From Candidatus Iainarchaeum sp. (GTDB lineage: Archaea > Iainarchaeota > Iainarchaeia > Iainarchaeales > GCA-2688035), in NCBI GenBank assembly GCA_016931555.1, contig JAFGEM010000111.1:1-8782 (forward strand): DNA of 8,782 bases. The letters are read 5' to 3'. The notes under the pieces are model-generated. The model saw nothing but the letters and a program-made list of their open reading frames with translations, searched no databases and was not told the origin of the DNA. Below are positions 1 through 5,075 of this stretch, in pieces; position 1 is the stretch's first letter, and each line of letters starts with the position of its first letter. The position numbers were made by a program, and so were the translations under genes.

Positions 1-1116
1 GGATTATGGCAGTGCGCTGTTGATGCTACTGGAGGCGGTGGGGGCGGCGGAGACTCTGACTGGAGCTTCAGCGGCAGCAACATTTACAGAACTAATGGAA
101 AAGTAGGAATTGGAACGTCATCTGCAATAGGCGGAGCCACTCTTCATGTCAAGCAGGCTGCAGGAGCCAACGGAATAATAATTGAAGACAGTGACGGGGC
201 AGCAGGCGCAAAAGTCTTCAGGCTTGACGCGCATGACGGCAAACTCAAAATACAGGCTCTTGCCGACGATGCAGGAACATGGCAGAGAGACATTATAGAG
301 ATAGGGCACAATGGGAATGTTGAGATTCCTACACAGCTCACAAATGACTCAGGATTTTGGACTGTTTTGCAGCCCCCTGGCACAAATGTGCTTACTGTCA
401 GGAATACCAATGTGGGTATAATGAACAGCAGTCCGGATACAAGGCTCTATGTTAACGGCAATGGCCAGGTAATCAAGGTAAATTCCCCGAACAGCAGTGC
501 TTACATTCGTTTTTCAGAGAACAATGCAGACAGGGCGTACATTGGCAGGTATCTCGGTAACCTTGAATTCTGGAATCAATCCGGAGGCGGAAGCATAAAC
601 AAGATTGGCGGAGCCCACACGTTTTTCTACGGCGGTGCAACAATAAACGACACAGGCTTGACAGTGAGAGACGGCCTCTGGGTTGACACAGGAAACACTA
701 CAATCGACGGTCCATTGTATTCCAATAATTCGATTTACGTGAATACATTGTGCAACAGGTCAGGTTCGTTCTGTGTTAATGTACAAAATATCGCCACTAC
801 CCCTTCATCACAGCGCTGGAAAGAAAATGTTACGCCTTTGGAGAATGTTCTCCCTAAAGTCCTTGAGTTGGAGGGAGTAGAATTCGACTGGATCGCGGAT
901 TTCGGTGGCGAACATGACATTGGAATGATTGCAGAGGAAGTAGGCAAAGTTTTTCCCGAGCTTGTTGAATACGAGGAAAATGGTGTGGATGCAAAAAGCC
1001 TGAACTACGGGCATTTGACAGCAGTGCTTGTTGAAGCAATAAAAGAACAGCAGGCGCAGATAGAGGCCCTGAAGGAAACAGTCTGTCTGGACCATCCGGA
1101 AAAAAGCTTTTGCTGA
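1..1116 (+). CDS. Surface/fibre protein with C-terminal S74 (endosialidase-type) chaperone domain, 5' partial
   Basis: The frame is open from base 1, so this is the C-terminal 371 residues of a longer protein; the first in-window start-like codon (TTG at 367) is internal. Residues 11-17 are a run of seven glycines, followed by fibre-type motifs: VGIGTSSAIGGATLHV (35-50) and a second degenerate copy VGIMNSSPDTRLYVNG (about 138-153). About residues 265-360 match the Peptidase_S74 intramolecular chaperone domain: SSQRWKEN (Ser269/Ser270, Lys274), then VEFDWI, DIGMIAEEV, FPELV, LNYGHL and AIKEQQAQIEALKE, the last a trimerising helix. In the family this domain trimerises a beta-helical fibre and is then released by Ser/Lys autocleavage just before the conserved Ser, corresponding here to Ser269. 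The usual Asp after that Ser is Ser here. The tail ends in Cys362 and Cys371. The domain is secure; a role as an archaeal surface protein or adhesin is inferred, and a viral tail fibre is the alternative. Confidence 0.88.
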   Translation, partial: GLWQCAVDATGGGGGGGDSDWSFSGSNIYRTNGKVGIGTSSAIGGATLHVKQAAGANGIIIEDSDGAAGAKVFRLDAHDGKLKIQALADDAGTWQRDIIEIGHNGNVEIPTQLTNDSGFWTVLQPPGTNVLTVRNTNVGIMNSSPDTRLYVNGNGQVIKVNSPNSSAYIRFSENNADRAYIGRYLGNLEFWNQSGGGSINKIGGAHTFFYGGATINDTGLTVRDGLWVDTGNTTIDGPLYSNNSIYVNTLCNRSGSFCVNVQNIATTPSSQRWKENVTPLENVLPKVLELEGVEFDWIADFGGEHDIGMIAEEVGKVFPELVEYEENGVDAKSLNYGHLTAVLVEAIKEQQAQIEALKETVCLDHPEKSFC

Positions 1117-1126
1117 CACACGTATT

Positions 1127-1155
1127 CGGGGCTCTTGCCCCGTTTCATTTTTTTT
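1127..1155 (+). terminator. Hairpin plus T-run after the S74 gene
   Basis: A perfect 6-bp inverted repeat, CGGGGC (1127-1132) and GCCCCG (1137-1142) with a TCTT loop, starts 10 nt after the stop codon. It is followed by TTTCA and an eight-T run at 1148-1155. Archaeal polymerase terminates at T-runs, so the T-run probably matters most. It touches the stop codon of the convergent gene, whose own transcript would read A's here, so the signal acts mainly on the plus strand. Confidence 0.6.
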
Positions 1156-1687
1156 ACCCCATTATGAAATCCTGTGTGTCTGTCCAGGTTTCAAATATTC
1201 CATCCAAATACTGGAAGTGGCCTGCCTCAAAATCCGCGAGAGTCTCCCAAAATTCTTTCACTTCTTTTACACTTGTTTTTTTTGCCTGTGTCCTGTAAAA
1301 CAATTCCGCTTTTCTCTCTGCGCGCATTGCAAACAAAAGCGCACTCAATTCAGAGTTTGACTCAAGGTCTTTTCCTTTCAGGGGCTTGCTTGGATAAACA
1401 TCAGGCTTCTCAAGGTGCTTTAATCCTTCCTCAGTTATAACGGCAAACTTGCCCCTGCCTGCAAGCGTTGTTTCCACTGCAATCAATGCATTAAAATGCT
1501 CTATCTCCTCTTTAGCTAGAAACTCGAATGCTTTTTTTACCTCGGGATCCTGTGTATTGTCTGCACTCTTTTGGTAGAAGTCGCGCGCTTTTGCCTCTTC
1601 GTTTTTTGCAATAACAACAGCCTGAGAAATTTCTTCAACTTCGGAATTTGGAATGTCAATAAGCTTTTTTATTATTTCCTCCCCCAT
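1154..1687 (-). CDS. Ferritin-like diiron protein (rubrerythrin family, no rubredoxin domain)
   Basis: A 177-residue protein predicted as a four-helix bundle with a complete dinuclear-iron ligand set in rubrerythrin spacing. Helix 1 has E31 followed by Ala34 and Tyr38; helix 2 has E61-x-x-H64 in KEEIEHF; helix 3 has E124 followed by Ala127 and Tyr131; helix 4 has E154-x-x-H157 in DFEAGHF. The internal symmetry (E..A...Y plus ExxH, twice) is typical of the family. There is no CxxC rubredoxin domain, so it is not a classical full-length rubrerythrin. Known relatives reduce peroxide or oxidise and handle iron in the cytoplasm; either is possible. The ATG is supported by AAGGAGGT six nucleotides upstream. 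It is the second gene of an operon, 11 nt after the GH130 gene, which suggests co-transcription but no obvious shared pathway. Confidence 0.82.
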   Translation of the reverse strand: MGEEIIKKLIDIPNSEVEEISQAVVIAKNEEAKARDFYQKSADNTQDPEVKKAFEFLAKEEIEHFNALIAVETTLAGRGKFAVITEEGLKHLEKPDVYPSKPLKGKDLESNSELSALLFAMRAERKAELFYRTQAKKTSVKEVKEFWETLADFEAGHFQYLDGIFETWTDTQDFIMG

Positions 1688-1692
1688 AAAAA

Positions 1693-1700
1693 ACCTCCTT
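1693..1700 (-). promoter_or_regulatory. Strong Shine-Dalgarno for the ferritin-like gene
   Basis: On the minus strand AAGGAGGT lies 5 nt before the ATG at 1687 and overlaps the last two bases of the upstream TAA stop (1699-1701). This near-perfect anti-16S match fixes the start and implies translation from a polycistronic mRNA. Confidence 0.8.
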
Positions 1701-2766
1701 AATAATATTCCATTGAATTGAAAACGTCTTTTAAAGCAATTTTTCTCACTGTTGTAACAGAATCTGCTCCACCGGAATAAATAAGCAGGTCTTTCCCATT
1801 CAAGTCCATTATTGCAACAGTTGGAAAAACAACGTTTGAGATAAAGCCCTGTTTTTCAAAATCTTTTTTTGGTTCCAGCAGGGGAATGTTTTTTGGCGTG
1901 CGCGCCAAAACCTTTTCGGGATTTTTGAGGTCTAAAAGCAGTGCCCCTGCACTGTATATCCTGCCCATGTCTGTTTTTTTTACTCCATGGTACAAAACCA
2001 GCCAGCCTTGGCTTGTTTTGAGCGGCACTGTTCCCGCGCCAATTCTGTCTGTTTCCCATGATTTTTCGCGTGGCTGTACAATGCTTTTTTCCTTCCCCCA
2101 ATATACGAGGTCTTTTGAGTGCGAAATCCATATGCTTGGGCGCGAGAATTCAAACCATCCTTCGGGCCTGTGCAATGCAACAAACTCCCCTTTAATCTTT
2201 TCAGGGAAAAGCACAACATCCTTGTTTTGCTCCCTAAAAATAATTCCTTTTCTCTGCCACAAATGCAAATCCTTGGAAACAGCAAGGCTAGTGCAAACCC
2301 CCTCGTTATGCGAAACAGTGACATAGGTCATTAGATAATTGTTTTTGAATTTTGTTATCCGCGGATCTTCAACGCCATGCTGCCCCTCTTTTGAGTTGCC
2401 TGTGAAAAGAGGCTTTTGAAAAATCTGTTCCACATTAAAGCCTGTTTCATCCAGCAAAATTTTGCGGAAGTGCGAAATAGTTTTCAGCCTCCAAATCCCG
2501 CTCTTCAAATGGACAGTGTTGTCCTGCTCTCCAATAATGTCTTTTGAACTAATTTTTTCGTAAATTGTTTTGTTTCTCTCCATTATTGGCCATGCAATCT
2601 TATTCCCTATCCTGTGCAGACCGCTTTCCGCAACTCTCACCAATAAAACTATTTTTTTGTCCTGCAATCTTATTCCCGCTGGATTTAACACGCCTTCAAC
2701 AATCCACTCTGGAAAAGTAGGGTTCAAATCACTTGGTTTTAGCAACAATTTTCCTGTAACCTGCAT
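1699..2766 (-). CDS. GH130-family glycoside phosphorylase/hydrolase
   Basis: A 355-residue protein, a normal length for GH130 enzymes, which fold as a five-bladed beta-propeller and phosphorolyse beta-mannosides or related linkages (some subfamilies hydrolyse). Recognisable blocks in order: VLNPAGI (26-32) and LLVRV (41-45); GVEDPRI (131-137), containing the catalytic Asp134; a repeat-like SKDLHLW (164-170) and SKDLVYW (217-223); DRIGAGTVPLKTSQGWLVLYHGV (240-262); YSAGALLLDLKNPEKVLAR (271-289); and NVVFPT (311-316). The YHGV histidine and several arginines are compatible with phosphate binding, but I cannot assign phosphorylase versus hydrolase, or the sugar, from this alone. No signal peptide is seen, so it is probably cytoplasmic and acts on imported or intracellular oligosaccharide. 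The ATG follows GAGGT with a 7-nt spacer, and the family N-terminus agrees. It is first in an operon with the ferritin-like gene. Confidence 0.85.
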   Translation of the reverse strand: MQVTGKLLLKPSDLNPTFPEWIVEGVLNPAGIRLQDKKIVLLVRVAESGLHRIGNKIAWPIMERNKTIYEKISSKDIIGEQDNTVHLKSGIWRLKTISHFRKILLDETGFNVEQIFQKPLFTGNSKEGQHGVEDPRITKFKNNYLMTYVTVSHNEGVCTSLAVSKDLHLWQRKGIIFREQNKDVVLFPEKIKGEFVALHRPEGWFEFSRPSIWISHSKDLVYWGKEKSIVQPREKSWETDRIGAGTVPLKTSQGWLVLYHGVKKTDMGRIYSAGALLLDLKNPEKVLARTPKNIPLLEPKKDFEKQGFISNVVFPTVAIMDLNGKDLLIYSGGADSVTTVRKIALKDVFNSMEYY

Positions 2767-2773
2767 TCAAAAA

Positions 2774-2778
2774 ACCTC
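2774..2778 (-). promoter_or_regulatory. Ribosome binding site of the GH130 gene
   Basis: GAGGT on the minus strand, seven nucleotides upstream of the ATG at 2766. It requires a transcript leader of at least about 12 nt, so this mRNA is not leaderless. Confidence 0.55.
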
Positions 2779-2808
2779 AAATAGGGAAACCAAAAAAATA
2801 ATTTTGTG

Positions 2809-2815
2809 CTATAAA
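2809..2815 (-). promoter_or_regulatory. Probable TATA box for the GH130/ferritin operon
   Basis: On the minus strand TTTATAG centres about 46 bp upstream of the ATG. Taking archaeal spacing of 26-28 bp to the start site, transcription would begin near 2785, leaving a short leader that includes the GAGGT site. Position and composition only; no experimental support. Confidence 0.4.
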
Positions 2816-2831
2816 CTATACCGTTTTGGGG

Positions 2832-2839
2832 TTTATAAG
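2832..2839 (+). promoter_or_regulatory. Possible TATA box for the pyrophosphatase gene
   Basis: TTTATAAG in the 132-bp divergent region would place the transcription start near 2862, giving a leader of about 37 nt without a Shine-Dalgarno motif. The box is nearly palindromic, so it could also serve the minus strand. Apart from this box, the opposing box at 2809-2815 and T-rich stretches at 2861-2875, nothing else is visible in 2767-2898. Confidence 0.35.
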
Positions 2840-2898
2840 GAATTGCCCCCAAACTTGCACTTTTTTAGGTTTTTTGCTTCTTTATTTAACTGGTTAAA

Positions 2899-3483
2899 AT
2901 GGCAATTGTTTTTGTAACTAACAATGATTACAAGTTTCGTGAAATACAGGCTATTCTCGAGCCTCTTGGAATAAGCATTTGGCAGAAGAAAATTGATTTG
3001 TACGAGCCTGAATCTGGTTCTATTGAGGAGATTGCCTTTGAAAAGGCAAAACAGGCATATGAAAAACTGAAAACCCCCCTTATTGCAGAGGACACTGGAT
3101 TGTTTTTTGAGGCGTATAACAATTTTCCCGGAACAAAGCCGAAAAGAATTTTCGAGCAATTTGGATATGAGGGGTTATTCAAAAAACTCAAGGGCAAGCA
3201 GAGAAACGCCTTTTTCCAGACAGCCATATGCTTTATGGGCTACAATAACGAATTCAGGATTTTTGAGGCAAAATTGCACGGCAAAATAACAGGCAATGTA
3301 ATACTCCCCAATGCAGACAGAATGCCTTACGAAAAAATATTTATTCCCCAGGGCCATAACCTTGCGCTGAGCCAGCTTTCAATGAATGAAAAAAACGAAT
3401 TCAGCCACAGGGCAAATGCAGCAAAGCAGCTTGCACGCTATTTAGTTGAAAAGGAAATGAAAGAAAGAGCAACACAAGAATAA
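2899..3483 (+). CDS. XTP/dITP diphosphatase homologue (HAM1/RdgB family) with altered base-recognition loop
   Basis: A 194-residue protein, standard length for the family, which hydrolyses non-canonical purine nucleotides (ITP, dITP, XTP) to monophosphate plus pyrophosphate and so cleans the nucleotide pool. The N-terminus MAIVFVTNNDYKFREIQAIL matches the family's TxNxxKxxE opening. AEDTGLF (63-69) holds the catalytic acidic pair E64/D65; FPGT (76-79) is the substrate-loop turn; and EKNEFSHRANA (164-174) keeps the Lys165, His170 and Arg171 expected near the phosphates and base. Unusual: the family GYDPIF loop reads PYEKIF (143-148), with D to E and P to K changes, and the downstream T-x-A-E motif is replaced by A-L-S-Q (156-159). 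The start is chosen by family N-terminus; no Shine-Dalgarno precedes it. Family assignment is firm; the substrate range may differ from the textbook enzyme. Confidence 0.85.
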   Translation: MAIVFVTNNDYKFREIQAILEPLGISIWQKKIDLYEPESGSIEEIAFEKAKQAYEKLKTPLIAEDTGLFFEAYNNFPGTKPKRIFEQFGYEGLFKKLKGKQRNAFFQTAICFMGYNNEFRIFEAKLHGKITGNVILPNADRMPYEKIFIPQGHNLALSQLSMNEKNEFSHRANAAKQLARYLVEKEMKERATQE

Positions 3484-3509
3484 TAGTCACTTTTTAACTG
3501 GAAAATAGG

Positions 3510-3516
3510 TTTAAAT
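3510..3516 (+). promoter_or_regulatory. TATA box giving a leaderless mRNA
   Basis: TTTAAAT, preceded by the A-rich GAAAATAG, is centred 28 bp before the ATG at 3541. That is the archaeal TATA-to-start distance, so transcription and translation would begin at essentially the same base. No Shine-Dalgarno lies in the intervening sequence. Confidence 0.6.
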
Positions 3517-3540
3517 GCTTTCTTTTTCCAATAATATAAT

Positions 3541-3789
3541 ATGGCATTATTCAGCGATGACTCCGTAGTAATATTTTACGGCATTATTATTGTAGTAATG
3601 GCTGTAGTATTCTTGCTCTCATCACTTGGCGTGTTCTGGAAGTCAACATACATTATTGACGACCGCCTTGACTTAGTTATTGCATTTATTCTAATCGTGT
3701 TCGGCTTAGCCCTGATTTTTTCACAGGCAGGCAAGCCAGGAAAACCAAAATTCGAGGTTTCCCTTGGAGAACAGAAATTCAGGCAATAA
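3541..3789 (+). CDS. Small two-helix membrane protein, unknown function
   Basis: An 82-residue protein I do not recognise. Residues about 9-33 and 43-61 form two strongly hydrophobic helices joined by a short polar loop with an acidic patch (YIIDDRLD, 37-44). The N-terminal eight residues are acidic/polar (ALFSDDS). The C-terminal tail of about 20 residues (QAGKPGKPKFEVSLGEQKFRQ) is basic and flexible, which favours a cytoplasmic tail by the positive-inside rule. There is no signal-peptide cleavage site, lipobox or enzyme motif. A well-placed TATA box and clean ATG support a real, separately transcribed, leaderless gene. It lies 57 nt after the pyrophosphatase gene and 46 nt before tRNA-Leu. 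Function cannot be assigned. Confidence 0.7.
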   Translation: MALFSDDSVVIFYGIIIVVMAVVFLLSSLGVFWKSTYIIDDRLDLVIAFILIVFGLALIFSQAGKPGKPKFEVSLGEQKFRQ

Positions 3790-3800
3790 AAAAAAGGGAA

Positions 3801-3810
3801 TAAATTAAAA
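3801..3810 (+). promoter_or_regulatory. Probable TATA element of tRNA-Leu
   Basis: TAAATTAAAA, preceded by a purine-rich AAAAAGGGAA stretch that could serve as a BRE, is centred about 30 bp before the first base of the tRNA. Assignment rests on spacing and composition. Confidence 0.45.
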
Positions 3811-3835
3811 ACCTCCTTTGCCATTATTTCTTTAT

Positions 3836-3938
3836 GCACGGGTAGGGAAGCGGTCAAACCCATCAGGCTTAGGCAGTTTTTAAACTGAGGAAACCTGATC
3901 CCTTAGTGGGTTCAGCAGTTCGAATCTGCTCCCGTGCA
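3836..3938 (+). tRNA. tRNA-Leu(UAG) with a 19-nt intron
   Basis: All arms fold. The acceptor GCACGGG (3836-3842) pairs perfectly with CCCGTGC (3931-3937), and the discriminator is A3938, as expected for leucine. The D-stem is GGG/CCC with a GG-containing loop. The anticodon stem TCAGG (3863-3867) pairs with CCTGA (3894-3898). The long variable arm has a CCC/GGG stem, marking class II. The T-arm AGCAG/CTGCT encloses TTCGAAT. The 26-nt anticodon loop becomes a normal 7-nt loop, CTTAGGA, after removing 3874-3892; the anticodon TAG is at 3870-3872. It reads CUA, and with an unmodified or modified wobble U possibly other CUN leucine codons. CCA is not encoded and would be added after transcription. 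Confidence 0.95.
3874..3892 (+). other. tRNA-Leu intron (position 37/38)
   Basis: Removing these 19 nt restores a 7-nt anticodon loop with G37 and A38. The intron contains AGTTT/AAACT (3875-3879 and 3881-3885) as inner helix. A bulge-helix-bulge can be drawn with 5' bulge GGC and 3' bulge AAA, cut after the second base of each. The central helix pairs C32-G, U33-G and U34-A, but its fourth pair would be A-G. The exact ends are inferred from loop length and this motif, to be cut by the archaeal splicing endonuclease. Confidence 0.85.
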
Positions 3939-3950
3939 CTTTCCGCAATC

Positions 3951-3958
3951 TTTTTATT
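3951..3958 (+). promoter_or_regulatory. T-run after tRNA-Leu, also a possible TATA element for the next gene
   Basis: TTTTTATT begins 13 nt after the tRNA. The five-T run could end the tRNA transcript. The same bases are centred 28 bp upstream of the ATG at 3983, the distance expected for a leaderless archaeal promoter. Both roles are inferred from position. Confidence 0.4.
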
Positions 3959-3982
3959 CTGTAGTTCAGTTATTGTTTTTTT

Positions 3983-4672
3983 ATGCACAGCAAACGAAAG
4001 CATGCCCGGCGCGGAACATCATTGGCAGCGCGCTGCAGGCGTGCAAAAACCAAGCAAAAGAGTTTCGGTGAAAAAGCAAGAAAGCGCAGTGCAAGGTTTG
4101 CAGAAGGCGTTTTTCACACTGTAAGTTTTTCAAGCGTTAACAGGGCAGCGCAGCAGCATGCAAAAACAATGCTGCGAGTTAAGACAAAACAAGCCCAGAG
4201 AGAGCAAATAGACAGGCTTATTGGAGATTATTTTGGAGCATCAGTAACTGCAAGCATTAGGAACAGGATAGCGCACATGAGTGCAATCGCGCCCGACAGA
4301 ATGCGCATAATGCTAAAGCGCCACTACCCTAATTTTGATTCCCGCCCAAAACCAGTGCAGGAAAGAATGGTGCAGGAGGCGTTGCATGACCCTGCAGGAA
4401 TCATTGGATTGAATTTGCTGCGCTCTTCTATTGAACTGCCCTTGGATGGCGCAATGCAAAAACTTATGGTTCTCGAAGCAAGGCTTAAGCAGGGAACAAC
4501 AACGCATTTTGAGCAGAACCGTCTCGAGGATATAGCAAAAATGAATGCAGAGGCCGAAAACAAGGCTGCTGAAATTAGGAAGGCAATGGAACAGCATTAT
4601 TTTCTTCTCGAGCTCTTGTCACAGCCGCAAAACGCGAGATATGCTATTGCAAAGATTCGCGCCATGGTTTAA
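3983..4672 (+). CDS. Unrecognised basic, helix-rich protein
   Basis: A 229-residue protein that I cannot assign to a family. The first 40 residues are extremely basic: 16 Lys/Arg and a single Glu, in clusters such as SKRKHARR (3-10) and KARKRSAR (31-38), suggesting nucleic-acid contact. The rest looks almost entirely helical, with few glycines. About residues 165-210 (LMVLEARLKQ to KAMEQHYFLL) form a long charged, possibly coiled-coil helix. There are no membrane helices, signal peptide or Cys zinc motifs. An in-frame TAG at 3962 and no other start between it and 3983 make the ATG the only good start. No Shine-Dalgarno is present, consistent with a leaderless mRNA. It converges on the PPC gene with a 14-nt gap and lies downstream of tRNA-Leu. 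An RNA- or DNA-binding role is an inference from charge only. Confidence 0.75.
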   Translation: MHSKRKHARRGTSLAARCRRAKTKQKSFGEKARKRSARFAEGVFHTVSFSSVNRAAQQHAKTMLRVKTKQAQREQIDRLIGDYFGASVTASIRNRIAHMSAIAPDRMRIMLKRHYPNFDSRPKPVQERMVQEALHDPAGIIGLNLLRSSIELPLDGAMQKLMVLEARLKQGTTTHFEQNRLEDIAKMNAEAENKAAEIRKAMEQHYFLLELLSQPQNARYAIAKIRAMV

Positions 4673-4686
4673 AGAAGCAGAGCACA

Positions 4687-5061
4687 CTATTTTTCCACAA
4701 AACTTATTTTCATTTCCAAATCTGCACCGGCTTTTCCTGCAATGAATTTTCCTGTAACAGGATTTTTTTCTTTGGTAGTAATTTTCATGTGCCCGTAAAG
4801 GTCGCCAAAGCTCAGCTTGTATTGGCCCGAGGCTGCTATTGCAGGCGTGTCTTTGAAAAGTGTGCGTTTGCCTCTTGCGGGCTCCATTACAATCTGTTTA
4901 AGGGAACCGTTCATGTCAACTATTGTGCATTCTTTGAGCGCGTGTTCCTGCATTGCTTTTTTCAGGCCCTCTAGAACGTCTTCGCTCTCATCAAACATTA
5001 AAACAATGTTTTTTCTTGTGCCCTCTGGCTTGCTCATTCGAGACACTATGTGTTGCCCCAT
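4687..5061 (-). CDS. PPC/DUF296-domain protein (PD1-like)
   Basis: A 124-residue protein whose residues about 16-122 resemble the 'plants and prokaryotes conserved' domain: VLMFDESEDVLEGLKKAMQEH (20-40), an opening strand and helix; a mid-domain VDMNGSLKQIVM (48-59) matching the family's G-S/A-L turn; AASGQYKLS (76-84); GHMKIT (90-95); and TGKFIAGKAGADLEMKISF (103-121). Family members are small trimeric proteins, annotated as DNA-binding in some contexts but mostly of unknown biochemical role. In many prokaryotic members a GH-containing motif contributes metal-binding His; here one His is kept (H91) but the second, GH-type position reads GK (104-105). The start ATG at 5061 is preceded by AGGGGTGG in the intergenic gap; the internal Met9 has no such site. 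Second gene of an operon, 14 nt after the coiled-coil gene. Confidence 0.7.
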   Translation of the reverse strand: MGQHIVSRMSKPEGTRKNIVLMFDESEDVLEGLKKAMQEHALKECTIVDMNGSLKQIVMEPARGKRTLFKDTPAIAASGQYKLSFGDLYGHMKITTKEKNPVTGKFIAGKAGADLEMKISFVEK

Positions 5062-5066
5062 TCAAT

Positions 5067-5074
5067 CCACCCCT
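5067..5074 (-). promoter_or_regulatory. Shine-Dalgarno-like site of the PPC gene
   Basis: On the minus strand AGGGGTGG, a G-rich partial match to GGAGGTGA, ends 5 nt before the ATG and lies within the 14-nt gap after the upstream stop. It supports the longer start and translation from a shared mRNA. Confidence 0.5.
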
Positions 5075-5075
5075 T

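Noticed and set aside
1..1116. Evidence of a provirus from the S74 tail-spike domain
   Set aside because: No integrase, capsid, portal, terminase or attachment-site repeat is visible in the window, and the neighbours are ordinary cellular genes.
1886..2334. Open frames opposite the GH130 gene as possible genes
   Set aside because: They overlap a gene with clear family motifs, lack ribosome sites and show no domain-like sequence; they are shadows of the real frame.
2809..2839. An operator palindrome in the divergent promoter
   Set aside because: The AT-rich near-symmetry is fully explained by two opposing TATA boxes; no longer GC-containing inverted repeat is present.
3906..4124. A 72-residue plus-strand frame overlapping tRNA-Leu
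   Set aside because: It begins inside the tRNA and runs across the start of the basic protein in another frame, with no start signal or coherent protein features.
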